From contig WGAR01000017.1 in NCBI GenBank assembly GCA_015494725.1, forward strand, positions 1-10,944: a stretch of DNA of 10,944 bases, written 5' to 3'. Position numbers and translations under genes: made by a program. This stretch comes from Thermodesulfobacteriaceae bacterium. Its GTDB lineage: Bacteria > Desulfobacterota > Thermodesulfobacteria > Thermodesulfobacteriales > Thermodesulfobacteriaceae. Shown here piece by piece: positions 1 to 5,752 of this stretch (the first letter of the stretch is position 1; each line of letters opens with the position of its first letter). Below the pieces are notes generated by a model. The model saw only the letters and a program-made list of their open reading frames with translations, did no database searches and was not told where the DNA came from.

Positions 1-2
1 AA

Positions 3-758
3 CGCGGCTATGTGGAAAGCAAGGGGGGTGTGCTCCAGCCCACTGAACTGGGGATCCTGGTCAACGAGCTCCTCACGCGTTTCTTCCCCGAACTGATCGA
101 TCCGGAATTCACCGCCCGCATGGAGGCTTTCCTGGACGAAATTGCGGAAGGGAAGGCCGCACGCCAGGAGGTATTGAGGGAGTTTTACCGGGATCTCCTG
201 CGGGACCTGAGCCTGGCGGAAAAGGAGATGGCCTCGCTCAAGGCCGGGGTCCCGGCGGAGGTCAGGTGTCCGGAGTGCGGGGCGGAGATGCTCCTTCGGG
301 TAGGGCGCGCCGGGCCCTTTCTGGCCTGTTCCCGGTATCCGGAGTGCCGGGCCACCGGAGATTACGAACGGGATGACCAGGGACAAATCCGGCTGGTGCG
401 TCGAGAGGAGACCTCTCACGGTTCCTGTCCGGAATGCGGAGGAGACCTGGTCCTGCGCCGGGGTCGTTTCGGAGAATTCCTGGCCTGCGCCCGGTATCCG
501 GAGTGTCGCTATACCCGCCCGGTGGGAACGGGAATCGCATGCCCGCGCGAGGGCTGCGAGGGGGAGATCGTAAAACGTCGCTCCCGCAAGGGTAAAACCT
601 ATTATACCTGCTCCCGGGCTCCGGAATGCGACTTCGTCCTCTGGGACGAACCCCTCCCTGAGCCCTGCCCCTCCTGCGGGGCTTCCTTTGTGGCGCGAAA
701 GGGCGGGCGCAGGCCCTACAAATACTGTCCTTTTTGTAAGGTAAAGATCCAGGAATGA
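3..758 (+). CDS. topA: DNA topoisomerase I, C-terminal part (5' end outside window)
   Basis: Type IA topoisomerases relax negatively supercoiled DNA through a transient 5'-phosphotyrosine bond. Only the C-terminal part is here. The frame is open from base 3 (RGYVESKGG) and runs to TGA at 756-758, so the gene begins before the window. The first ~50 residues carry the family signature of the end of the topoisomerase core (LQPTELGILVNELL, then FFPELIDPEFTARMEAFLDEIA). Four zinc ribbons follow: CPECG/CSRYPEC, CPECG/CARYPEC, CPREGC/CSRAPEC and a shorter CPSCG/CPFC unit near the end. These bind DNA and are usual in bacterial TopA. The active-site Tyr and Toprim domain lie upstream and cannot be checked. 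The TGA stop overlaps the ATG of the next small frame (ATGA), suggesting translational coupling. Identification is very secure. Confidence 0.96.
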   Translation, partial: RGYVESKGGVLQPTELGILVNELLTRFFPELIDPEFTARMEAFLDEIAEGKAARQEVLREFYRDLLRDLSLAEKEMASLKAGVPAEVRCPECGAEMLLRVGRAGPFLACSRYPECRATGDYERDDQGQIRLVRREETSHGSCPECGGDLVLRRGRFGEFLACARYPECRYTRPVGTGIACPREGCEGEIVKRRSRKGKTYYTCSRAPECDFVLWDEPLPEPCPSCGASFVARKGGRRPYKYCPFCKVKIQE

Positions 759-973
759 GGATACGGTGCCCGGTCTGTGGACATCCGGCGGAACTTGTGG
801 ATCGGTGAGCCCGGGCCCGGGTGAGGTGTCTCACCTGCGGAAGAGAATGGCCGCGGGAGCTGATCCCGGAGGAGGAACTGGAAAGAGCCCGGGAGGCCCT
901 ATATCTGGGTGCGGAGGAGGTCCCATCCTGCGACCTCAACCCGGATTCCGCGGTGGACCGCGAGGATTCCTGA
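755..973 (+). CDS. small double-CxxC zinc-ribbon-like protein with an in-frame TGA at 806-808
   Basis: ATG 755 overlaps the topA stop as ATGA. The frame reads MRIRCPVCGHPAELVDR, then TGA at 806-808 (codon 18), then ARARVRCLTCGREWPREL and a charged helical stretch (IPEEELERAREALYLGAEE), ending at TGA 971-973. With the internal TGA read as one residue the product is 72 aa. Two CxxC pairs (residues 5/8 and 25/28) lie on either side of the TGA, as in a Cys4 zinc ribbon, which argues that both halves belong to one protein. The other open frame here is low-complexity Gly/Pro/Arg and looks like a shadow. The internal TGA could be selenocysteine (a 6-bp hairpin follows at 820-835), a decayed gene or a base error. 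I do not recognise the family, and the function is unknown. The end overlaps the next gene's proposed start by 4 bases (CTGA). Confidence 0.5.
820..835 (+). promoter_or_regulatory. possible SECIS-like hairpin after the TGA at 806
   Basis: GGTGAG (820-825) pairs perfectly with CTCACC (830-835) around the loop GTGT. The loop begins with G and lies 17 nt after the TGA at 806-808, close to the geometry of the E. coli fdhF SECIS, which has a GGU...ACC stem and a GU-containing loop at a similar distance. A competing palindrome, CCCGGGCCCGGG at 810-821, overlaps the lower stem, so the fold is uncertain. The hairpin could be coincidence in GC-rich coding sequence. Confidence 0.3.
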
Positions 974-1635
974 TCCTGCCGGAGCCGGATCTCGGTGCCC
1001 TGGTCCGGTCCTTAAGGCCCCGCAAAATTCGCCGTCTTTTTCTCGCCCGGGTCTATTCCCTTCCCTCCGGAGTACTGGCCGGGCCGGCTCTGGGAGCCCC
1101 TCAGGCGGTAATGCTTCTTGAAAATCTGGCCGCCGCCGGGGTCCGGGAGGTATGGGTGTGGGGATGGTGCGGATCCCTCCGGGAAGAACTATCCCCGGGA
1201 ACGATCCTGGTTCCGGAAAAGGCCCTCTCCGCCGAGGGGACCTCCGCTTACTATCTCCCCGGCACCTGTACCCTGTTCCCGGAACCGGAACTGGTGGCCG
1301 AATGGAAAAAACTCCTGAGCCAGGTCCCGATAAAGATCTTTAGTGGAACCGTGGTTTCCACGGATGCCCCCTATCGCGAGGACGAGAGTTTCTGGCGCCG
1401 TTTCCGGGACCAAGCCCTGGCTGTGGATATGGAATGTTCCGCTCTCTTTGCCGCGGCCCGGAAGCTGAGGGTAAAACTGGCGGCCGCCCTCCTGGTAACC
1501 GATCGTCTGTCCCCCGAGGGGCACGAAAGGCTTCCTTCCTCCGTGCGCAGGGAAATATTTGAAGCCCTTCTTCCGGCCTTCCGGAGGATCATGCAGGAGG
1601 GGCCCGGGACGGCCCGGGCCCCGAAAACGACTTAA
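970..1635 (+). CDS. nucleoside phosphorylase-like protein (PNP/UDP superfamily), probable CTG start
   Basis: About 221 aa if it starts at CTG 970; it ends at TAA 1633-1635. Members of this superfamily split the glycosidic bond of purine or uridine nucleosides, methylthioadenosine or related compounds. Visible family features, numbered from 970, are VWGWCGSL (about 64-70) at the phosphate/Gly-rich loop, VVSTDAPYRED (about 127-137), AVDMECSALFAAA (about 152-162, the DME ribose-binding motif) and ALLVTDRL (about 173-180, the usual catalytic or base-binding Asp). No ATG, GTG or TTG lies at a sensible place. ATG 847 and GTG 826 sit in a Gly/Pro-rich stretch that overlaps the better-looking small frame. 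CTG 970 overlaps that frame's stop as CTGA and has GAGG 5 nt upstream, so I prefer it. The substrate cannot be told from the sequence. It ends convergently with the porin gene, the two stop codons overlapping. Confidence 0.75.
   Translation: MILPEPDLGALVRSLRPRKIRRLFLARVYSLPSGVLAGPALGAPQAVMLLENLAAAGVREVWVWGWCGSLREELSPGTILVPEKALSAEGTSAYYLPGTCTLFPEPELVAEWKKLLSQVPIKIFSGTVVSTDAPYREDESFWRRFRDQALAVDMECSALFAAARKLRVKLAAALLVTDRLSPEGHERLPSSVRREIFEALLPAFRRIMQEGPGTARAPKTT
1599..1622. terminator. perfect 10-bp GC hairpin at the convergent gene boundary
   Basis: GGGGCCCGGG (1599-1608) and CCCGGGCCCC (1613-1622) are exact inverted repeats around a 4-nt loop (ACGG on the plus strand). The hairpin lies inside the last codons of the phosphorylase gene and begins 9 nt past the stop codon of the porin gene on the minus strand. 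This position suits a terminator for the amt-P-II-porin transcript. Neither strand has a T-run after the stem, so it is not a standard intrinsic terminator. It may act as a 3' stabilising structure or pause site. Confidence 0.45.
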
Positions 1636-2441
1636 TAAGAGAAGCTTATCCCGATGCCGCCGAAGAAATGATCGTGATGATTGTCCCAGGAATTATCCTC
1701 CAGCAGATCCTTGGCCTCATCGGAAAGGGAGAAGCTGTAATAGACCTTGGGGGTCACGGTGAGATATTTCCCCACCGGGATATTCACCTCAGCCCCCACC
1801 TGGAGGTAAAGCCAGTCGGAAAATTCGTCGCCGGGATCGTCCGGATCGGGATAGGCCCCCTTATCCTTGGAATCCAGATACATGGCCGAGGCCGAAAGAC
1901 TCAGGCTGGCCTGGTACCAGGGGAGGGAGATGTCCCGTTCGGCCGAAAGCTCGTACCACCAGGCGGGAAAATGGGAGATCTCCCGATAGACCTTGACCCC
2001 GAAGTTGATCCCGGTCTTAGGACAGGTAGCCGAAAGCCCGGCATAAAGCTCAAAAGAATCGTCCCCATCCAGGGCGTAATAGATACCGCCCACGTCCAGA
2101 CTCGCCCCGTAAGGTAGCTTATCGTAGGTGTAACCGAAGGTAAAATCCGTCTCGTCCCAGTCGGCACCATCGAGACTTTTATCATGTTCGTTGTTACGAT
2201 CGGTATCGTAATTTCCCCAGATGTTCACGTAGGCCCCCAGATAGGAAACGGTCATGGAAGGCTGCACCACCACCGAGTCGTCCGAAAGGGCGAAGCCCCG
2301 CCAGATGTACTGCGAAAGCACATCCACCGCAAGCTCCGTGGAGGGAGCGGGCTCATCGGCCCGACTCACCCCGTTTAAAAGCCCCAACCCGAAAAACACC
2401 ATCAGTCCCAGTACTACCCAGATTCTGCCTTTTCCTTTCAT
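1632..2441 (-). CDS. TorF-like putative outer-membrane porin
   Basis: A 269-aa secreted protein. Residues 1-28 form a Sec signal peptide: basic MKGKGR, hydrophobic WVVLGLMVFFGLGLL, and probable cleavage after SRA before DEPAPS. The mature part alternates polar and aromatic residues in short beta strands (DVLSQYIWRGFALSDDS, VYYSFSLS) and ends in GISFSY, a terminal aromatic as expected for beta-barrel assembly, though Tyr rather than the usual Phe. The N-terminal LAVDVLSQYIWRG pattern resembles the TorF/TIGR02001 family of putative porins, often found next to amt and P-II genes; I assign this from memory of the family. RBS AAGGAGGGG precedes ATG 2441. It is the last gene of the amt operon, 32 nt after the P-II gene. 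A role in outer-membrane passage of ammonium or another nitrogen source is inference from context. Confidence 0.8.
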   Translation of the reverse strand: MKGKGRIWVVLGLMVFFGLGLLNGVSRADEPAPSTELAVDVLSQYIWRGFALSDDSVVVQPSMTVSYLGAYVNIWGNYDTDRNNEHDKSLDGADWDETDFTFGYTYDKLPYGASLDVGGIYYALDGDDSFELYAGLSATCPKTGINFGVKVYREISHFPAWWYELSAERDISLPWYQASLSLSASAMYLDSKDKGAYPDPDDPGDEFSDWLYLQVGAEVNIPVGKYLTVTPKVYYSFSLSDEAKDLLEDNSWDNHHDHFFGGIGISFSY

Positions 2442-2473
2442 CCTACCCCTCCTTTTCTTGGTTTTTGATATTT

Positions 2474-2812
2474 TTAAATGGCTTCCTCTCCCCGTTCTCC
2501 GGAGCGGATGCGCAGGGCCTCGAGCACCTCATAGACGAAGATCTTGCCGTCCCCGATCTCCCCGGTGCGGGCCGCCGAGGCGATGGCCTGAATAATACCC
2601 TCAACATCCGCATCTTTACAGACCACCCTTACCTCCAGTTTGGGCAGGAGATCCACCCTGAATTCCCGCCCCCGGAACTGCTCCACCAGTCCGGCCTGGC
2701 GTCCATGACCTTCCACCTGATAGACCGTAACCCCGGGATGCCCCACCTCTTCCAGGGCCGAAAGGACATCCCCCAGCTTTTCCGGTCGGATAATGGCTCT
2801 GATCTCTTTCAT
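2474..2812 (-). CDS. P-II nitrogen regulatory protein (GlnB/GlnK type) with Phe at position 51
   Basis: 112 aa, the normal P-II length. P-II trimers bind ATP/ADP and 2-oxoglutarate and control Amt channels and nitrogen enzymes. Family features are the start MKEIRAIIRPEKL, the T-loop region (GHGRQAGLVEQFRGREFRVDLLPK, about 35-58) and the nucleotide-binding TGEIGDGKIFVYEV segment (about 83-96). Residue 51, the tyrosine uridylylated in many proteobacterial P-II proteins, is Phe (RGREFRVD), so control by GlnD uridylylation at this site is not possible. The gene starts 4 nt after the amt stop, and its RBS (AAGGAGGTAA) overlaps that stop codon, so it is tightly coupled to amt, the classic glnK-amt partnership. 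The T-loop differs from NifI1 and NifI2 further upstream, so this is the general Amt-linked P-II protein. Confidence 0.93.
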   Translation of the reverse strand: MKEIRAIIRPEKLGDVLSALEEVGHPGVTVYQVEGHGRQAGLVEQFRGREFRVDLLPKLEVRVVCKDADVEGIIQAIASAARTGEIGDGKIFVYEVLEALRIRSGERGEEAI

Positions 2813-2816
2813 GTCT

Positions 2817-4199
2817 TTACCTCCTTACGGTATAGAATTCGGGATAAGCCGGTGTACCGTGTTCGAAAAGATCCAGTCCCTGAATCTCCTCCCGTGGAGA
2901 GACCCGGATCCCGATAAGGGCATCGAGCACCTTGAAAAGGAGGAGCCCCATGCCAAAGGCCCAGACGAAGAGGACCCCGGCTCCGATGAGCTGGGCCACG
3001 AGCTGCCCGGCTCCTCCGCCGTAGAAGAGCCCCTTTACGAAGGGCGGCTGGATGGAATAGTTGCCGTAGGTCCCGTCGGCAAAGAGTCCCACGGCGATAA
3101 GCCCCCAGAGACCATTGAATCCGTGTACCGGCACGGCCCCCACGGGATCATCCACTCCTATGGCTTCCAGGAAATAGACCCCGGCCACCAGAATGATACC
3201 GGCTATCACCCCGATCAACACCGCGGCCCAGGACTCCACCCAGGCGCAGGGAGCGGTGATGGCCACCAGCCCCGCCAGCACCCCGTTTAAGGCCATACCC
3301 AGATCGAACTTCTTGGTCTTGGCCAGGACCAGGAGAAGCGCGGTAAGCGAAGCCGCCGAGGCGGCCAGGGTGGTGTTTACCGCGATCACCGAGATCCGCA
3401 GGTGATGGGCCGAAAAGGTGGAGCCGGGGTTAAAACCGTACCAGCCGAACCAGAGGATAAAGACCCCCAAGGCAGCCAGAGGGATGTTGTGCCCGGGAAT
3501 GGCCCGGGGTTTTCCGTTTCGGTCGAACTTTCCGAAGCGGGGTCCCAGGACGATGGCTCCGGCAAGTCCCACCAGGCCTCCCACGGCGTGTACCACTCCG
3601 GAGCCCGCAAAATCCAGATGGCCGAGACCGAAGGGAAGCTTGGAAAGCCAGCCCCCTCCCCAGACCCAGTGAGCATAAACCGGATAAATAAAAGCGGTAA
3701 TAGCCACCGAGTAGAGGAGATAGGCCTGAAACTTGATCCGTTCAGCCACCGCTCCGGAAACGATGGTAGCCGCGGTGGCAGCGAAGACCATCTGCCAGAA
3801 AAAGGAGAGGTAATTCCCTACATCATAGCCCTCCCCGGCCAGGAAGAACCCGGAGGTTCCCAGGAGTCCCTTCCAGTCGGTACCGGTAATAAGGGCATAC
3901 CCCAGGGCCCAGAAGGCCAGAGACCCTACCACAAAATCCATGAGGTTCTTGGTAAGAAGATTGGTGGCGTTTTTGGACCGACAGAAGCCGGCCTCCACCA
4001 GGGCGAAGCCCGCCTGCATAAACATCACCAGGAACCCGCATACCAGCACCCACACATAGTCCACCGGGAGTCCAGGGTCGGCCTTGAGCGTAGCGGCCCC
4101 GGTGGGATCTGCCGCCAGGGCCGCCCCTCCCCCTAGCAGGAACGCCACGATTAAGACCGGACCCATTCCCCTAACGGTAAACAATCGACCGTTCCCCAT
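2817..4199 (-). CDS. amt: ammonium transporter (Amt/Rh family)
   Basis: 460 aa from ATG 4199. This start has RBS AAGGAGGAAGG and is followed by a signal-peptide-like segment (VRGMGPVLIVAFLLGGGAALAA, about 9-30), as in AmtB precursors. The open frame reaches back to 4352, but that stretch holds the promoter and lacks family similarity. Eleven or so hydrophobic segments follow. Amt signatures include AGFALVEAGFCRSKN (about 63-77), DFAGSGVVHAVGG (D196 and H204, matching E. coli AmtB D160 and pore H168) and DDPVGAVPVHGFNG (H359, matching pore H318). The twin pore histidines are therefore intact. Its role is passage of NH4+/NH3 through the inner membrane, and it is expected to be gated by the P-II protein encoded next. 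It lies 267 bp downstream of nifE and is probably transcribed separately from a sigma-54-type promoter at 4232-4247. Confidence 0.97.
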   Translation of the reverse strand: MGNGRLFTVRGMGPVLIVAFLLGGGAALAADPTGAATLKADPGLPVDYVWVLVCGFLVMFMQAGFALVEAGFCRSKNATNLLTKNLMDFVVGSLAFWALGYALITGTDWKGLLGTSGFFLAGEGYDVGNYLSFFWQMVFAATAATIVSGAVAERIKFQAYLLYSVAITAFIYPVYAHWVWGGGWLSKLPFGLGHLDFAGSGVVHAVGGLVGLAGAIVLGPRFGKFDRNGKPRAIPGHNIPLAALGVFILWFGWYGFNPGSTFSAHHLRISVIAVNTTLAASAASLTALLLVLAKTKKFDLGMALNGVLAGLVAITAPCAWVESWAAVLIGVIAGIILVAGVYFLEAIGVDDPVGAVPVHGFNGLWGLIAVGLFADGTYGNYSIQPPFVKGLFYGGGAGQLVAQLIGAGVLFVWAFGMGLLLFKVLDALIGIRVSPREEIQGLDLFEHGTPAYPEFYTVRR

Positions 4200-4231
4200 A
4201 TCCTTCCTCCTTCGTTTTTGCCCAATATAGA

Positions 4232-4247
4232 TACAAGATTCATGCCA
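4232..4247 (-). promoter_or_regulatory. sigma-54 (RpoN) type -24/-12 promoter of the amt operon
   Basis: On the minus strand the sequence is TGGCATG-AATC-TTGTA, compared with the consensus TGGCACG-N4-TTGC(A/T). The -24 GG and the spacing are exact, and two positions differ (C to T in each half, including the C of the -12 GC). Initiation about 12 nt further on would be near 4221, giving a leader of about 22 nt with a strong RBS before ATG 4199. Sigma-54 control fits an amt/P-II operon induced by nitrogen limitation. Confidence 0.65.
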
Positions 4248-4321
4248 AATATGAAAAACCCTAGAAGCAAAAGACTCATCTCCCGCAGAAGGTCCCTGCT
4301 TATTCACTTTTTGAAACATAA

Positions 4322-4352
4322 TTGTTAAGAACAAATAGGATAAATCTAACAA
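4322..4352. promoter_or_regulatory. AT-rich inverted repeats upstream of the amt promoter, possible activator site
   Basis: In the 267-bp gap between nifE and amt, TTGTT-AAG-AACAA (4322-4334) is a perfect 5-bp inverted repeat, and a further TAACAA lies at 4347-4352. They sit about 75-105 bp upstream of the -24 element, a usual distance for enhancer-type activators of sigma-54 promoters. The sequence does not match the NtrC or NifA consensus known to me, so this is only a candidate. I see no clear intrinsic terminator for nifE in the rest of the gap. Confidence 0.25.
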
Positions 4353-4466
4353 AAAGAAACATTTATGATGGATATCGGTTTCGTTTCTGTCTGACGTTTC
4401 TTCCGACGCCGTAGAAAGTGGGGGCCTCTCGGGGCAGGAAGGACGCCAGGGGCGGGTGATAGGGGG

Positions 4467-5741
4467 TTAACGGTCCAGGAACCTCCACACCGGAGCGGAA
4501 AGGACGCGGGCCAGCGAAAGAACAAAATTGGTAAAGCCCTGATATCCGGCGTAGGGGCCACGGCGGCGTTCCTGGGGAAAGGAGAGGGTGGGAAATCCCA
4601 GCTTCACGGCTCGCCATTGTTCCCGGGCATTGGTGATGACCAGATCGGGACGCAGCACCGCCAGGGCCCTTTCAAATTCGTCGTCTCCGGGATCGTCAGT
4701 AAGAAAATCGGAAAACGGAACGGCCTCCTGATGATCCTCCGGGCTTCCGAAGACCGAGGCCACTCCCAGGACCTCAAACCCCAGCTCGCGCAACATCCTG
4801 CTTAAGGGGCCGAGTCTTCCGGCCCCCAGCACCACCATGGCCCTTCGCTGGTCAAAGAGCTTCAGCCAGGGCCGGATTCGAGCCAGAACCCTGCCTTCTT
4901 CCTCCCGGATGAGGGCTTCCACCCGGGTGGAGGAAAGTCCCAGGGCCTCCCCTATCCGGCGCAGGGAGGCCCCGGTAGCCGAAAGCCCGTAAAAGGAAAC
5001 CTTGAGATAGGGCATCCCCAAACGCTGCCGAAGTTCGGAAACGAACCTCCGGGCGGTTGAACCGCAAAAAAGGAGATTCAGATGGGCCCGGGCGAGGGTT
5101 TCTATCTCCGACCAGGAGGTATCTCCGGTGAGCACCGTGTGCACCCGGACCCCCAGTCTTTCCAGAAGTCGCCGGATCTCCCGGGCCTCTCCGGCCACGT
5201 TGTATTCCCCCACCAGGTTCACTGTGGGATGCCTATACTTGGAAAGGGGTTGCACCAGATCCAGAAGTGCCTGGTAGGCCAGCGCATGACCTTCGGCCTG
5301 ACTCTTTCCCGCAAAACCGGGACAGTTTATGGCCACCACCCGACGGCCCCATTCCGCTTCCGCCTCGCGGGCCACGCCGACCAGGTCTTCTCCTATGAGC
5401 CCGGTGGAACAGGTGGCATAAAGAAAGGCTCCCCGGGCCCGGGGATAAAGGGACCACACCTCCCGCAGGGCCTTCCTCAAACGGTCTAGACCCCCGAAAA
5501 CGATCTCCCCCTCGGTAAGCGCGGTTCCACAGAGATCCCGGGCCTCGCCCCTTACCATGGCCCCGTAATAACCGCACCCCACCGGCCCGTGTACCAGATG
5601 TACCGCCTCCCGAACCGGCCCCAGCACATAACGGGCCCCGAAATAAACACAACTTCGCTGGGTCATGCCCCCGGGCTCACTGGCCCGACCGCAGGGCTTG
5701 ATCCTCCAGGGCATACAGGCGTGGTTCCCGCAGGCCTTCAT
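4467..5741 (-). CDS. nifE: nitrogenase cofactor scaffold protein NifE
   Basis: 424 aa from ATG 5741, which lies 11 nt after the nifK stop with a GGGGGAGAGG RBS. The frame is open further upstream, but that part overlaps nifK and is not NifE-like. NifE with NifN forms the scaffold on which the NifB product matures to the M-cluster. The order of motifs matches NifE: a short Cys-containing N-terminus, SCVYFGA with C31, AVHLVHGPVGC with C56, ATCSTGLIGEDL with C111 (these three match the cluster ligands of NifEN), VNLVGEYNVAGE (174-185), LNLLFCGS with C226, and a C-terminal PQERRRGPYAGYQGF block where NifD has its cofactor His. It is short relative to Azotobacter NifE. No nifN follows; the next gene is amt. 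It could instead be described as a NifE-like NifD paralogue acting alone, but the C-terminal QER block favours NifE. Confidence 0.88.
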   Translation of the reverse strand: MKACGNHACMPWRIKPCGRASEPGGMTQRSCVYFGARYVLGPVREAVHLVHGPVGCGYYGAMVRGEARDLCGTALTEGEIVFGGLDRLRKALREVWSLYPRARGAFLYATCSTGLIGEDLVGVAREAEAEWGRRVVAINCPGFAGKSQAEGHALAYQALLDLVQPLSKYRHPTVNLVGEYNVAGEAREIRRLLERLGVRVHTVLTGDTSWSEIETLARAHLNLLFCGSTARRFVSELRQRLGMPYLKVSFYGLSATGASLRRIGEALGLSSTRVEALIREEEGRVLARIRPWLKLFDQRRAMVVLGAGRLGPLSRMLRELGFEVLGVASVFGSPEDHQEAVPFSDFLTDDPGDDEFERALAVLRPDLVITNAREQWRAVKLGFPTLSFPQERRRGPYAGYQGFTNFVLSLARVLSAPVWRFLDR

Positions 5742-5752
5742 CCTCTCCCCCT

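Noticed and set aside
766..969. Phosphorylase-like protein starting at 766
   Set aside because: This stretch is Gly/Pro/Arg-rich low-complexity translation, typical of a shadow frame, and overlaps a better double-CxxC frame.
3402..4136. Long plus-strand open frames opposite amt, nifK (5939-6820), nifB/nifD (8378-9151) and the porin (1668-2117)
   Set aside because: They lie antisense to securely identified genes, show no recognisable domains, and arise from the low stop frequency of GC-rich DNA.
4200..4352. N-terminal extension of Amt back to 4352
   Set aside because: ATG 4199 has a strong RBS and is followed by a signal-peptide-like segment; the extension contains the promoter-like element and unrelated sequence.
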